Below, in pieces: positions 48,817 through 58,021 of a DNA stretch of 64,000 nt (positions are counted from its first letter, which is position 1; every line of letters begins with the position of its first letter). Under the pieces are notes generated by a model that worked only from the letters and a program-made list of their open reading frames with translations, ran no database searches and had not been told where the DNA came from. The stretch comes from Bacteroidales bacterium (lineage in GTDB: Bacteria > Bacteroidota > Bacteroidia > Bacteroidales > UBA932). The DNA lies in assembly GCA_016287075.1 (NCBI GenBank), contig JAEEVC010000015.1, positions 1 to 64,000 of the forward strand, written 5' to 3'. Position numbers and translations under genes: made by a program.

Positions 48817-51036
48817 CTATTCGGCTTTCAGCCAGCGTTCCAGCCAGTCGAAATACGACCTGTGCCAGTACAGGGCGTTCTGCGGCTGGAGAATCCAGTG
48901 GTTTTCCTCCGGGAAGACGATGAGTTTCGACGGGACGCCCATCATCTGCGCGGCGTTGAACGCCGCCATGCCCTCGTCGTACGGGACGCGGAAATCGTTG
49001 CCGCCGTGGATGCAGAGAATCGGTGTGTGCCAGTTCTTTACGAGGGTGTGCGGGGAGTTGGCGTAGTGGCGGACGGCCTTCGGTGCGGAGCTCCAGGGCG
49101 AGCCGCCCTGGCGGATGCCGCCGAAGGTCTCGCCGTCGCCGCGCGCCCCGGTCTCACCGGGGGTAAAGGCGTATTCGTGGAGGCCGCCGTTGTCCCAGTT
49201 CGGGAACCACATCTCCTCGGTGGTCATGTACATATGCTCCTCGTTGAAGATGCCCGCGTGGGCGATGAAGCAGTCATAGACATCGCCGTGGATGCCGGCC
49301 AGGTAGTACACGCTGTAGCCGCCGTACGACGCGCCGCAGGCGGCCAGTTTGCCGACATACGGCTCCGCCTTGACCATCTTCGCGGCAGAGAGATAATCCT
49401 GCATGTTCAGGCCGATGTAATCGCCCGAAATCTGCTCGCACCAGGGCTGGCCGAAGGCGGTCGTACCGCGGCGGTTCGGGAGCACGACGACATAGCCCTG
49501 ATGGGCCATCAGCAGGTAGTTCCAGCGGTAGCTCCATCCCTGGGAAAGCGTCCCCTGCGGGCCGCCGAGGGTGATTTCGATGGCCGGATAGACCTTCGTG
49601 GAATCGAACTCCGGCGGATAGAGCACCCAGGTCGGCATGTCCTTCCCGTCCACCGTCTTCACCGTCCGGAGCTCGGTCCTGTGCTGCCTGAGCTGCCGGA
49701 GGATCGCCTCGTTCTCATGGGTCAGCTGGAGGAACTTGCGGTCGGAAGGCCGGATGGAGATGAGTTCCGTCGGGAAATCCATGCTGCAGTACGAGGCCAG
49801 GACGGTCCCGTCGGCGAGGAAGCCGAAGGGCGAGTTGTAATCGTGCCAGTCGCCGTCCCGGGTCAGGAGTTTCGCCTCCGAAAGGGACGGATCGGTCTGG
49901 TAAATACCCTGTACGGCCTTGTCATAGAGCGCATTGAAATAGAGGATCGAGCCGTCCGGATTCCAGACGGGACCGGCGGCGTTGAACGGGAAATCCAGGG
50001 TGCGGACGGCCGCGACGGCGGGGTTCCCTGTCTGCCCCTCCCCTTCCGCCTCGAAAGCGAGGTCCGCGACCTTCAGCCAGGTCTGGTCGGCCTCATAGCC
50101 GTCCCGGGCCATGCTCAGCCATGCGAGCCGGCTGCCGTCCGGGCTCCAGGCCGGGTCGGTGTCATACCCGCCGCCGGAGGTCACCTGCGTCGTCTCGCCG
50201 GTGAGGATGCAGTAGATGAAGATGTCCGTGTCGGTGGAGAAGGCATATTCCCGGCCCGTCTTCTTCTTGCAGGAATAGGCGATGTAGCGGCCGTCCGGGC
50301 TCCAGCAGAGCTGTTCGATGCCGCCGAAGGGGCCGTTCGGGAGCTGGAACAGCACCTCCGGCCCGCCGAGGATGTCCAGCGAGCGCTCCGGGGTGACGGG
50401 GCCGTTCGCAAGCGCCGCGACGAAGGAATGGTCGATGGTTTCCACCCAATGGTCCCAGTGGCGGTACATCAGGTCCTCGGTCGCATAGGCGTTCGCCTTG
50501 TCGAGGGCCGGGTCGGTATCGACGGGCCGTTCGACGGCGCTGTGGACGCCGCTGGCATAGAGCACCTGCTGCCCGTCCGGCGAGAGGGAAAACTCATTGA
50601 TTCCCGCAGGGACATCGCTGATTTTCACCTTCTTCCCGAGTTTGTTTGCAGCGAAGGATGCCTTATACAACTGCCCGCCCTGCAGGAAATAGACGGCCTT
50701 GCCGTCCGGGGCCCAGCGGGCGTTGGAGACACTCTTTCCCTCGAAGGTCAGCTGGGTCTTCTCCCCGCCTTCCGCAGGCGTCACGAAGAGGTTCCGGACG
50801 CTGCGGTTTTCAGGGATGGAGGTATAGCTCACGCCATAGAGGACGGTCTTTCCGTCCGGGGAGAGCTGCGGGTCGCCCAGGCGGCCGAAGGAGAGCAGCG
50901 CCTCCGGCGTCATGATGCCGTCTTCGATCCGGATCTCCGACGGGCCGATGTAACCTTTCTGCTGTTTCATTTCCGATGCACACCCCGCCGCGACCGTCCA
51001 GGCCGCGAGCAGGGCTCCGACTGTTTTAAGGTTCAT
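48817..51036 (-). CDS. S9-family prolyl oligopeptidase-like lipoprotein
   Basis: Lipobox TVAAGCASE; WD40-like beta-propeller repeats (SPDGKTVLYGVSY, SPDGRYIAYSCKK); GASYGGYSVYYLAG serine motif. Confidence 0.92.
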   Translation of the reverse strand: MNLKTVGALLAAWTVAAGCASEMKQQKGYIGPSEIRIEDGIMTPEALLSFGRLGDPQLSPDGKTVLYGVSYTSIPENRSVRNLFVTPAEGGEKTQLTFEGKSVSNARWAPDGKAVYFLQGGQLYKASFAANKLGKKVKISDVPAGINEFSLSPDGQQVLYASGVHSAVERPVDTDPALDKANAYATEDLMYRHWDHWVETIDHSFVAALANGPVTPERSLDILGGPEVLFQLPNGPFGGIEQLCWSPDGRYIAYSCKKKTGREYAFSTDTDIFIYCILTGETTQVTSGGGYDTDPAWSPDGSRLAWLSMARDGYEADQTWLKVADLAFEAEGEGQTGNPAVAAVRTLDFPFNAAGPVWNPDGSILYFNALYDKAVQGIYQTDPSLSEAKLLTRDGDWHDYNSPFGFLADGTVLASYCSMDFPTELISIRPSDRKFLQLTHENEAILRQLRQHRTELRTVKTVDGKDMPTWVLYPPEFDSTKVYPAIEITLGGPQGTLSQGWSYRWNYLLMAHQGYVVVLPNRRGTTAFGQPWCEQISGDYIGLNMQDYLSAAKMVKAEPYVGKLAACGASYGGYSVYYLAGIHGDVYDCFIAHAGIFNEEHMYMTTEEMWFPNWDNGGLHEYAFTPGETGARGDGETFGGIRQGGSPWSSAPKAVRHYANSPHTLVKNWHTPILCIHGGNDFRVPYDEGMAAFNAAQMMGVPSKLIVFPEENHWILQPQNALYWHRSYFDWLERWLKAE

Positions 51037-51925
51037 ATAATGCGATAGTTTTCTTCAGTTCATCGCGCACCGCGGCGCGGAGGGAGGCCGGCTCGAGCAC
51101 CTCGATGCGGGGGCCGCGCCGGCAGAGTTCCATCACGAAATTCTCCGTGGGGACCAGATAGAGGCGGAAGACGGAAAAACCGTCCCCCCGCTCCACCAGC
51201 GCCTGGCTGGGATGGATCGGAAGGTCTTGCAGGAAAGCCGCTTCCGTCCCGAAGGCCTTCAGGCGGACAAGTTCCGGTTTCCGACCTTCCGGGAGATAGG
51301 GGCCATAGCTGAAGACGAACTGCTCCTGCAGGTCGAAATCCTTCGGCAGGCGGAAGGTCCCCCCCGTTTCTTCCAGCGAGCGGATACGGTCCATGCCGTA
51401 CACGCGGAGCGCCGCGCGCTCCACGCACCAGGCGACAATGTACCAGCGCTTGGCGAATTCCTTGACCCCGTACGGGTGGATATGGAGGCGCTCCGACTCG
51501 TCGCGGCTGTATTTCCGGTATTCGATGAGCAGTTCCTTCCGTTCCATCATCGCCTCCATCGTCCGGGTGAGATACTTGTGGCCGGACGGGATGTCCTCCA
51601 CGGAGACACGGCCGCTCAGGCGCTCCTTGCCGAGCGCGAGCAGGCTGTTGACGGAGAAGGTGTTGACCAGCCAGTCCACGGCCTGGCGCCGGTCGATGGC
51701 GCACTCGTCGAGCGAGTAGGCGTTGGTGCTCCGGTCGCAGACGATCTCCACCCCGAACAGTTCCGCGACGGCCGCGCGGTGGTTGTTGAAGGTCCGGCGG
51801 GGGTACTCCTTCCCGAAACGGTCGCGGTAAAGCCGGGCGATCCTCCCGAGGGGGAGGCCGGCGGGGCCCGCATCCGTCAGGGTCTGGATGAGCCAGATAT
51901 AGGTATCGACCAGGTGGGAGACCAT
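51026..51925 (-). CDS. WYL-domain transcriptional regulator
   Basis: MVSHLVDTYIWLIQTLTDAGPAGLPLGRIARLYRDRFGKEYPRRTFNNHRAAVAELFGVEIVCD; MERKELLIEYRKYSRDESERLHIHPYGVKEFAKRWYIVAWC. Start at CAT 51923-51925; the longer listed ORF is antisense extension. Confidence 0.9.
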   Translation of the reverse strand: MVSHLVDTYIWLIQTLTDAGPAGLPLGRIARLYRDRFGKEYPRRTFNNHRAAVAELFGVEIVCDRSTNAYSLDECAIDRRQAVDWLVNTFSVNSLLALGKERLSGRVSVEDIPSGHKYLTRTMEAMMERKELLIEYRKYSRDESERLHIHPYGVKEFAKRWYIVAWCVERAALRVYGMDRIRSLEETGGTFRLPKDFDLQEQFVFSYGPYLPEGRKPELVRLKAFGTEAAFLQDLPIHPSQALVERGDGFSVFRLYLVPTENFVMELCRRGPRIEVLEPASLRAAVRDELKKTIALYEP

Positions 51926-52015
51926 GCTTGTGCTGATTTCCGGCAAATATAAACATATTCTTGGCAAAAAGGGAAGAATTTCCGAACTTTGTAAGGACGA
52001 ACCAGACAAAACCCT

Positions 52016-54949
52016 ATGCACACCAAAACGGACAGCATTCCCCTGATGCAGCGGCGGATCCGCCGCATCCTCCTCGTATGCAGCAACTACGACAGTTTCT
52101 CCCTGGAGGAGGACGGGCGCATCGAAGCGCAGATCACGCGCGAATACTCCGAACTCAACCTGTCCAACCCGCCCCAGTTCGTCCGCGTCGAGTCCACGGT
52201 CGAGGCGCTGGCCCTTGCCGGGAGCGGCGAACGGTACGACCTCGTCATCACGATGTACAATGTCGGGGAGATGGACGTGTTCGATTTCGCCGCCCGGATG
52301 AAGGGGTATGCGCCCGGGACGCCGGTCGTCCTCCTGACCTCGTTCTCGCGGGAACTGTACCGGCGGATCGCCGAGCGGGGCCGTTCGGCCGTCGATTATG
52401 TCTTCTGCTGGAACAATTCGACGGACCTGCTGATCGCCATCATCAAGCTCCTCGAGGACAGCCTGAACGCCGAGGCCGACATCCTGGAAGCCGGCGTCCA
52501 GGCCATCCTGCTGGTGGAGGATTCCGTCCGCTACTATTCCACCTATCTTCCGCTGCTGTACAAGACCGTCCTCCAGCAGAACAGCGATTCCATCCGCGAC
52601 GCCCTCAACGAGGACCAGCAGGTCCTCCGGAAACGCGCGCGGCCGAAAATCCTCCTCGCGACCAACTATGAGGACGCCGTGGACATGTACCACCGGTATG
52701 CGGGGAACCTCCTCGGGGTCATCACCGACATCGGCTTCGTCCTCCACCGCGGCGACAGGCCGGAAACCGAGAAACTCGACGCCGGCGTGGACCTCGTCCA
52801 CCTCATCCGCAAGGAAACCCCGAAGATGCCGGTCCTCATGCAGTCCTCCCAGGAAAGCATGCGGGAGACCGCCAGCGCCCTGGGCTGCGGATTCGCGATG
52901 AAACGCTCCAAGACCCTCACCCACGAGGTTTCCGAGTACATCGGACGTGAATTCGGCTTCGGCGACTTTGTCGTGACCGACCCGGCGACCGGCGCCGAAC
53001 TCTACCGCGCCCACGACCTCCACGGGGCGGAAAAGATCCTGGAGATGCTCCCGGAGGACATCCTGAAGCCGATGATCCGGAAGAATTACCTGTCCAAATG
53101 GTGCCTTGCGCGCGGCCTCTTCTCTGTGGGCAAGCGCGTCCGGCCGCTCGAGGGCGAGGACGTGGAGGCCATCCGCCGCGCCGCCTGCGACGCCATCCAC
53201 GACTACCGCATCAACCAGGCCCTCGGCGTCGTCGCCCGCTTCGACACGGCGTCCTTCAACGACGCCATCTGGTTCTCCCGGGCCGGCGACGGTTCCCTCG
53301 GCGGCAAGGCCCGCGGCCTGGCGTTCCTGAACCACATCCTCCAGAAATACGACCTCTACGACCAGTGGGAAGGCGTCCGCGTCATGGTGCCCCGGACCCT
53401 GGTCGTCACGACGGATTACTTCGACCGCTTCATCCGGGACAACGACCTGCAGTACATCATCAACGCCGACCTTCCGGACGAGGAAATCCTCGCCGAATTC
53501 GTCGCCTCCGTGCTGCCCCGGGACCTGCTCGAAAAACTGAAGGCCTTCATCCGCACCGTCCGGAAGCCGCTGGCCATCCGTTCCTCTTCCAAACTGGAGG
53601 ACAATTACTTCCAACCGTTCGCCGGGGTCTATTCCACCTATATGGTCCCGCGGACGGAGAACGCCGACCAGCAGCTCCGCCTCCTGTCCAAGGCCATCAA
53701 GAGCGTCTATGCCTCGGTCTATTTCGCCGCGTCGAGGGGCTATATCACCGCGACGGCGAACGTCATCTCCGAGGAGAAAATGGCCGTCGTCATCCAGGAA
53801 ATCTGCGGCAACGAGGAGGCGGGATATTACTTCCCGACCCTTTCCGGCGTGGCCCGGAGCATCAACTTCTATCCGGTCGGCTACGAACGGCCGGAAGAGG
53901 GCATCGCCAAGGTCGCGTACGGCCTCGGCAAGCTGGTCGTGGACGGGGAGCAGGTCCTGCGCTTCTCCCCCTCCTATCCGAAGAACGTCCTGCAGACCTC
54001 GACGCCGGACCTGGCCATGCGGGAGACCCAGCAGGTCTTCTATGCCCTGAACCTCCAGCCGGAGAGATTCAAGACGTCGGTGGACGACGCCATCAACCTG
54101 GAGCGGATCGACCGGAGCGCCGCCACCCGTTTCCCCTCCTTCGCCAAGGTATCCTCCACCTGGGACTACCGCAACCAGCGCCTCGTGGACTCCCCCCTCG
54201 CCGAGGGCCCCAAGTTCATTACCTTCTCCCATATCCTCCGCTACGGGACCTTCCCCCTCGCCGACATCGTCCGCAAGCTCCTGGACATCGCCACGCGGGA
54301 GATGCGCTGCCCCGTGGAGATCGAATTCGCCGCGGAACTGAACGGGGATACCAGCGTCTTCAACGTGCTGCAGGTGAGGCCCATATCGGCAGACAGCCGC
54401 TTCTCCGAGGTCGATTGGGACAAGGTGGACACCCGGGATGCGTTCCTCACCTCCTCCTGTGCGCTCGGCACCGGCTGGATCGAGGACCTGAAAGACATCT
54501 TCTACCTGAAGGCGGAGGCCTTCGACATCCTCAAGACGCAGGAAATCGCCGAGGAAATGACGGCCCTCAACGCCCGGATGCGCGCCGAAAAGCGGAATTA
54601 CGTCCTGATCGGCTACGGCCGCTGGGGTTCTTCCATCCCCTCCCTCGGCGTCCCGGTCCGCTGGAGCGACATCTCCGAAGCGCGGGTCATCGCAGAGTGC
54701 GCAAGGGAGGATTTCCGGGTCGATCCCAGCCAGGGTTCGCACTTCTTCCAGAACATGACCTCCTTCAACGCCGGCTATGTCAATGTCGATCCCTTCGGCC
54801 GGCGGGAGGACCATTTCGACGCCGCCGTGCTCGATGCGCTCCCGGCCGTGGAAGAGACGGAGTACATCCGCCACATCCGGCTGGAGAAGCCGCTTTCGGT
54901 CTGCATCGACGGCAAGGCCGGGAAAGCTTTCATCGCCCTGCCGGAATAA
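52016..54949 (+). CDS. Receiver-like domains fused to a PEP-synthase/PPDK ATP-grasp region
   Basis: AILLVEDSVRYY...GVITDIGF...VLMQSSQES (receiver-like); DGSLGGKARGLAFLNHIL and KPLAIRSSSKLEDNYFQPFAGVYSTYMVP (PPDK_N-like); FNVLQVRPIS. Confidence 0.82.
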   Translation: MHTKTDSIPLMQRRIRRILLVCSNYDSFSLEEDGRIEAQITREYSELNLSNPPQFVRVESTVEALALAGSGERYDLVITMYNVGEMDVFDFAARMKGYAPGTPVVLLTSFSRELYRRIAERGRSAVDYVFCWNNSTDLLIAIIKLLEDSLNAEADILEAGVQAILLVEDSVRYYSTYLPLLYKTVLQQNSDSIRDALNEDQQVLRKRARPKILLATNYEDAVDMYHRYAGNLLGVITDIGFVLHRGDRPETEKLDAGVDLVHLIRKETPKMPVLMQSSQESMRETASALGCGFAMKRSKTLTHEVSEYIGREFGFGDFVVTDPATGAELYRAHDLHGAEKILEMLPEDILKPMIRKNYLSKWCLARGLFSVGKRVRPLEGEDVEAIRRAACDAIHDYRINQALGVVARFDTASFNDAIWFSRAGDGSLGGKARGLAFLNHILQKYDLYDQWEGVRVMVPRTLVVTTDYFDRFIRDNDLQYIINADLPDEEILAEFVASVLPRDLLEKLKAFIRTVRKPLAIRSSSKLEDNYFQPFAGVYSTYMVPRTENADQQLRLLSKAIKSVYASVYFAASRGYITATANVISEEKMAVVIQEICGNEEAGYYFPTLSGVARSINFYPVGYERPEEGIAKVAYGLGKLVVDGEQVLRFSPSYPKNVLQTSTPDLAMRETQQVFYALNLQPERFKTSVDDAINLERIDRSAATRFPSFAKVSSTWDYRNQRLVDSPLAEGPKFITFSHILRYGTFPLADIVRKLLDIATREMRCPVEIEFAAELNGDTSVFNVLQVRPISADSRFSEVDWDKVDTRDAFLTSSCALGTGWIEDLKDIFYLKAEAFDILKTQEIAEEMTALNARMRAEKRNYVLIGYGRWGSSIPSLGVPVRWSDISEARVIAECAREDFRVDPSQGSHFFQNMTSFNAGYVNVDPFGRREDHFDAAVLDALPAVEETEYIRHIRLEKPLSVCIDGKAGKAFIALPE

Positions 54950-54973
54950 GTGCATCGAATTCGTTTTGAATTA

Positions 54974-55005
54974 TTTGCGAATAACAAGAGTTTATTTTAT
55001 ATTTG
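54974..55005 (+). promoter_or_regulatory. Bacteroidetes promoter TTTG-N20-TATATTTG
   Basis: TTTG at 54974-54977 and TATATTTG at 54998-55005. Confidence 0.65.
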
Positions 55006-55046
55006 CTTTTAAAACAGAAACGGCAACCAATTCAAACACCATCCAT

Positions 55047-55193
55047 ATGGAGAAAGAATGTAAAAAATGGTATGTAACGCCGGGAGCCAGGCTCTCAGCG
55101 CTGCAGCTCGAACCGTTCTGCGCGAGCGGCGAGCAGGAAGGCAACAACGGCCAGATTGACGACCTCATCAATTTCGATGATGTCTGGTTCTAA
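55047..55193 (+). CDS. Short peptide P1 (48 aa), first cistron of lipoprotein unit 1
   Basis: MEKECKKWYVTPGARLSALQLEPFCASGEQEGNNGQIDDLINFDDVWF; conserved with P2 in the next unit; not in ORF track as such. Confidence 0.8.
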   Translation: MEKECKKWYVTPGARLSALQLEPFCASGEQEGNNGQIDDLINFDDVWF

Positions 55194-55206
55194 TCGGAGA
55201 AGCGGT

Positions 55207-57699
55207 ATGAAAAAGGTATTGTTCTTCGCGGCCCTCGCCGCCTGCCTCTTCTCTGCATGCCAGAAAGAGATGAACGCACCCGCCGGGACGACCCTCACGG
55301 CGAGCATCCTCCAGACCCGTACTTCCCTCCAGAGCGACATGAAGGTCTTCTGGAGCGCCGGGGACCAGATCTTTGTCAACGGACAGGTTTCCAAGCCCGT
55401 CAGCGCCGCCGGCGCCTCCGCCAGCTTCCAGTTCGATGCGACCCTCTCCGCCCCGTTCAAGGCCGTCTATCCGGCCGCCTTCACCCAGGACGGGGAAGTC
55501 ATCACCCTGCCGGCCGAACAGGCCGCCGCTGACGGCACCTTCGCGGACGGCGTCGCCCCGATGATCGCCTATGCGGAGAGCGGCAACACCCTGCAGTTCA
55601 AGCATGTCGCCGCCTATATCCGCGTTCCCGTCAAGAGCGCCAAGACCATCACGAGCGTCACCCTCACCGGCAACAACGGCGAGCAGATCTGCGGTGACTT
55701 CGCCGTCGATTTCGCCGCCGGCACCGTCGCCACGACCGATGCCACCGACGAAAACCGGGCCGTCAAGGTCCTCGTCGGCAAGAGCGAAGCGACCCTCGTC
55801 ATCGCCGTTCCGGCCGCCACGTACGGCAAGGGTTTCACGCTGACGGCTGAAGACGCCGACGGCAAGAAGATGGAATATGTCAAGGCCTCCACGGCCGAAC
55901 TCGTCGCCGGCCAGGTCAACACCCTCCCGCAGGTCGTCTTCGAAGGCGTACCGGAAGGCACCGGCTCCGGCACCGAGGCGGATCCGTACCTGATCAAGAC
56001 GGCCGAGGATGTAGCAGCCATCTCCACCAGGGCCGCCAATGAATCCACGACCTACTTCAAGTTCGTCGACAACATCGACATGTCCTCCATCACGGAATAC
56101 ACCCCGGCCAACGTCGATTTCAACAACGCCAAGCAGCGTGTCATCATCGACGGCAACCACAAGGTGCTCAGGAACTGGAACTGGGTCAACACGACCACCA
56201 AGTATCCGGGGCTCGTCGGTGTCCTCGACGGTGTCATCAAGGACCTCGTCTTCATGGACTGCACCATCGAGACCCAGGTTTCTTCCCCGCTCGGCCTCGC
56301 CTGCGGCTGGGCCGGTGTTTCCAATGCCTCCCTCCACGGCGCTCTCGAAAATGTCCACGCCGTGCGCTGCCACGTCATTACGAACGTCGCGGGGAACAAC
56401 CACACGGGCGGTCTCGTCGGAAGTGCCCAGAATACGGAATTCATCAACTGTTCCTTTGACGGCATCGTCGAGCGGGTTCCCGCAAATTCCAGCAACACCT
56501 ATGTCGGCACCGGCGGCATCGTCGGCGGCTATCCCAATGCCGATCAAACCGGAACGCTGAACAAGATCGAGAACTGCTCCGTTTCCGGCCAGATCATCGA
56601 CAGGTCCCGTTCCACGGGAGGCATTATCGGATTCATGAACTCCAGTACCGTCGTCGACATCAAGAACTGCCATGTCGCAGCGGACATTTCCAACACCCGC
56701 GACGTCGTCGGCGGCATCTGCGGCTATTACGGAGGCGGCACCGTCCAGAACTGCACCTTCAAGGGCAACCTCGTTTCCGAGCAGACCTCCAGCAGTTTCG
56801 TCGGCGGCATCATCCCGCACACCAACTTGAGGCTCGAAGTCTACAACTGCCATACGGAAGGTACCATCACCTGCCCCGGTGACATCGTCGGCGGCATCGT
56901 CGGCCAGTGCAACTCGGTCGCCAACAGTGAAACGGTCAGTCAGGGCGGTCCCTGCATCGTCAAAGAGTGCTGGAGCACGATGAACATCAAGTGCAAGGGA
57001 GCCAGCGGCGGAATCATCGGCCGTTCTTCCAACAACTGGCCGCTCATCGTTGAGAACTGCTGGTACAGCGGTACCCTCAGCGGCGATGGCGCAGCCAATG
57101 CCCAGGGCGTCGGCGGTATCCTCGGCGACGGCCCGAAGCGCACGACCGTCAAAGACTGCTGGAACGATGCCGACATCATCGGCGGCTTTGGCATCGGCGG
57201 CGTGGCCGGACGGCTCTTCGGCCGCCAGGGCAGTTCCGCCAGCCTGGACGACGATGTCGAGTCCTCGATGACCGGCTGCATCTACTGGGGCCCGGGCATC
57301 AAGACCTCTACCGATCCCGGGGAAAGGGCCTCCAACCACTACAGCAGCGGTGCCATGGTCGGCTGCAGCAGCCGTCCGAACACGCTGAAGGACAACTACC
57401 GCAACCCGGCCATGACCTTCCAGGTGTACAGGTACGCCCCGCTCAACGAACTCTTCGACCACGCGGACACCAGTCCGTCGGCGCCGCTTGTCGAGCCGTA
57501 CAACTTCGGTGACACGCCGGTCGCGCTTTCCGAGACCGAAGGCGATACCGAAGACTTCAAGTGGTTCTCCCCGTACCACGGCAAGGCCGCCGCGGCCGGT
57601 TCGACCATCTCCTCGCTCGCGAAGACCATCGGCTGGGATGAGTCGGTTTGGGATCTCTCCGGAGAAAAGCCCATGCTGAAGAACACGCCCAAGGAGTAA
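55207..57699 (+). CDS. Lipoprotein: fimbrillin-like N-terminal region plus GLUG-like repeat C-terminal region (copy 1)
   Basis: MKKVLFFAALAACLFSACQKEMN lipobox; TRTSLQSDMKVFWSAGDQIFVNG; repeats such as GGLVGSAQNTEFINCSFDGIVE and GGIIGFMNSSTVVDIKNCHV. Confidence 0.82.
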   Translation: MKKVLFFAALAACLFSACQKEMNAPAGTTLTASILQTRTSLQSDMKVFWSAGDQIFVNGQVSKPVSAAGASASFQFDATLSAPFKAVYPAAFTQDGEVITLPAEQAAADGTFADGVAPMIAYAESGNTLQFKHVAAYIRVPVKSAKTITSVTLTGNNGEQICGDFAVDFAAGTVATTDATDENRAVKVLVGKSEATLVIAVPAATYGKGFTLTAEDADGKKMEYVKASTAELVAGQVNTLPQVVFEGVPEGTGSGTEADPYLIKTAEDVAAISTRAANESTTYFKFVDNIDMSSITEYTPANVDFNNAKQRVIIDGNHKVLRNWNWVNTTTKYPGLVGVLDGVIKDLVFMDCTIETQVSSPLGLACGWAGVSNASLHGALENVHAVRCHVITNVAGNNHTGGLVGSAQNTEFINCSFDGIVERVPANSSNTYVGTGGIVGGYPNADQTGTLNKIENCSVSGQIIDRSRSTGGIIGFMNSSTVVDIKNCHVAADISNTRDVVGGICGYYGGGTVQNCTFKGNLVSEQTSSSFVGGIIPHTNLRLEVYNCHTEGTITCPGDIVGGIVGQCNSVANSETVSQGGPCIVKECWSTMNIKCKGASGGIIGRSSNNWPLIVENCWYSGTLSGDGAANAQGVGGILGDGPKRTTVKDCWNDADIIGGFGIGGVAGRLFGRQGSSASLDDDVESSMTGCIYWGPGIKTSTDPGERASNHYSSGAMVGCSSRPNTLKDNYRNPAMTFQVYRYAPLNELFDHADTSPSAPLVEPYNFGDTPVALSETEGDTEDFKWFSPYHGKAAAAGSTISSLAKTIGWDESVWDLSGEKPMLKNTPKE

Positions 57700-57740
57700 T
57701 CCTGCCTGCCAGCGTCCCCGGACGCTTACCGCTCCATGAG

Positions 57741-57774
57741 AACCGTCCCGGACGAAAAATCCGGGACGGTTTTC
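57741..57774 (+). terminator. Rho-independent terminator after lipoprotein copy 1
   Basis: aaCCGTCCCGGAcgaaaaaTCCGGGACGGtttt. Confidence 0.85.
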
Positions 57775-57794
57775 CTGTTCTTGCGGCCCATTGA

Positions 57795-57825
57795 TTGCTT
57801 TTTCGGAAAGGAATCCGTAAATTTG
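57795..57825 (+). promoter_or_regulatory. Bacteroidetes promoter TTG-N20-TAAATTTG
   Basis: TTG at 57795-57797 and TAAATTTG at 57818-57825. Confidence 0.6.
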
Positions 57826-57858
57826 ACCGCTTGATGACACTACAACAACCATCTCCAT

Positions 57859-58008
57859 ATGAAAAGGGAAAACAAGAAAACATGTTATGCAGCGCCACGG
57901 ACCAGGTTCGTCGGCATGCAGCTCGAACCGTTCTGCGCGAGCGGCGAGCAGGAAGGCAACAACGGCCAGATTGACGACCTCGTCAATTTCGATGATGTCT
58001 GGTTCTAA
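57859..58008 (+). CDS. Short peptide P2 (49 aa), first cistron of lipoprotein unit 2
   Basis: MKRENKKTCYAAPRTRFVGMQLEPFCASGEQEGNNGQIDDLVNFDDVWF; C-terminal 28 residues differ from P1 by one. Confidence 0.8.
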   Translation: MKRENKKTCYAAPRTRFVGMQLEPFCASGEQEGNNGQIDDLVNFDDVWF

Positions 58009-58021
58009 TCGGAGAAGCGGT

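Noticed and set aside
51926-54955. N-terminal ~1000 residues of the 1309-aa minus-strand ORF opposite the PEP-synthase-like gene
   Set aside because: Shadow ORF from GC-rich codon bias; Arg/Gly/Asp-rich low-complexity translation with no motif. Only the WYL part (51026-51925) is supported.
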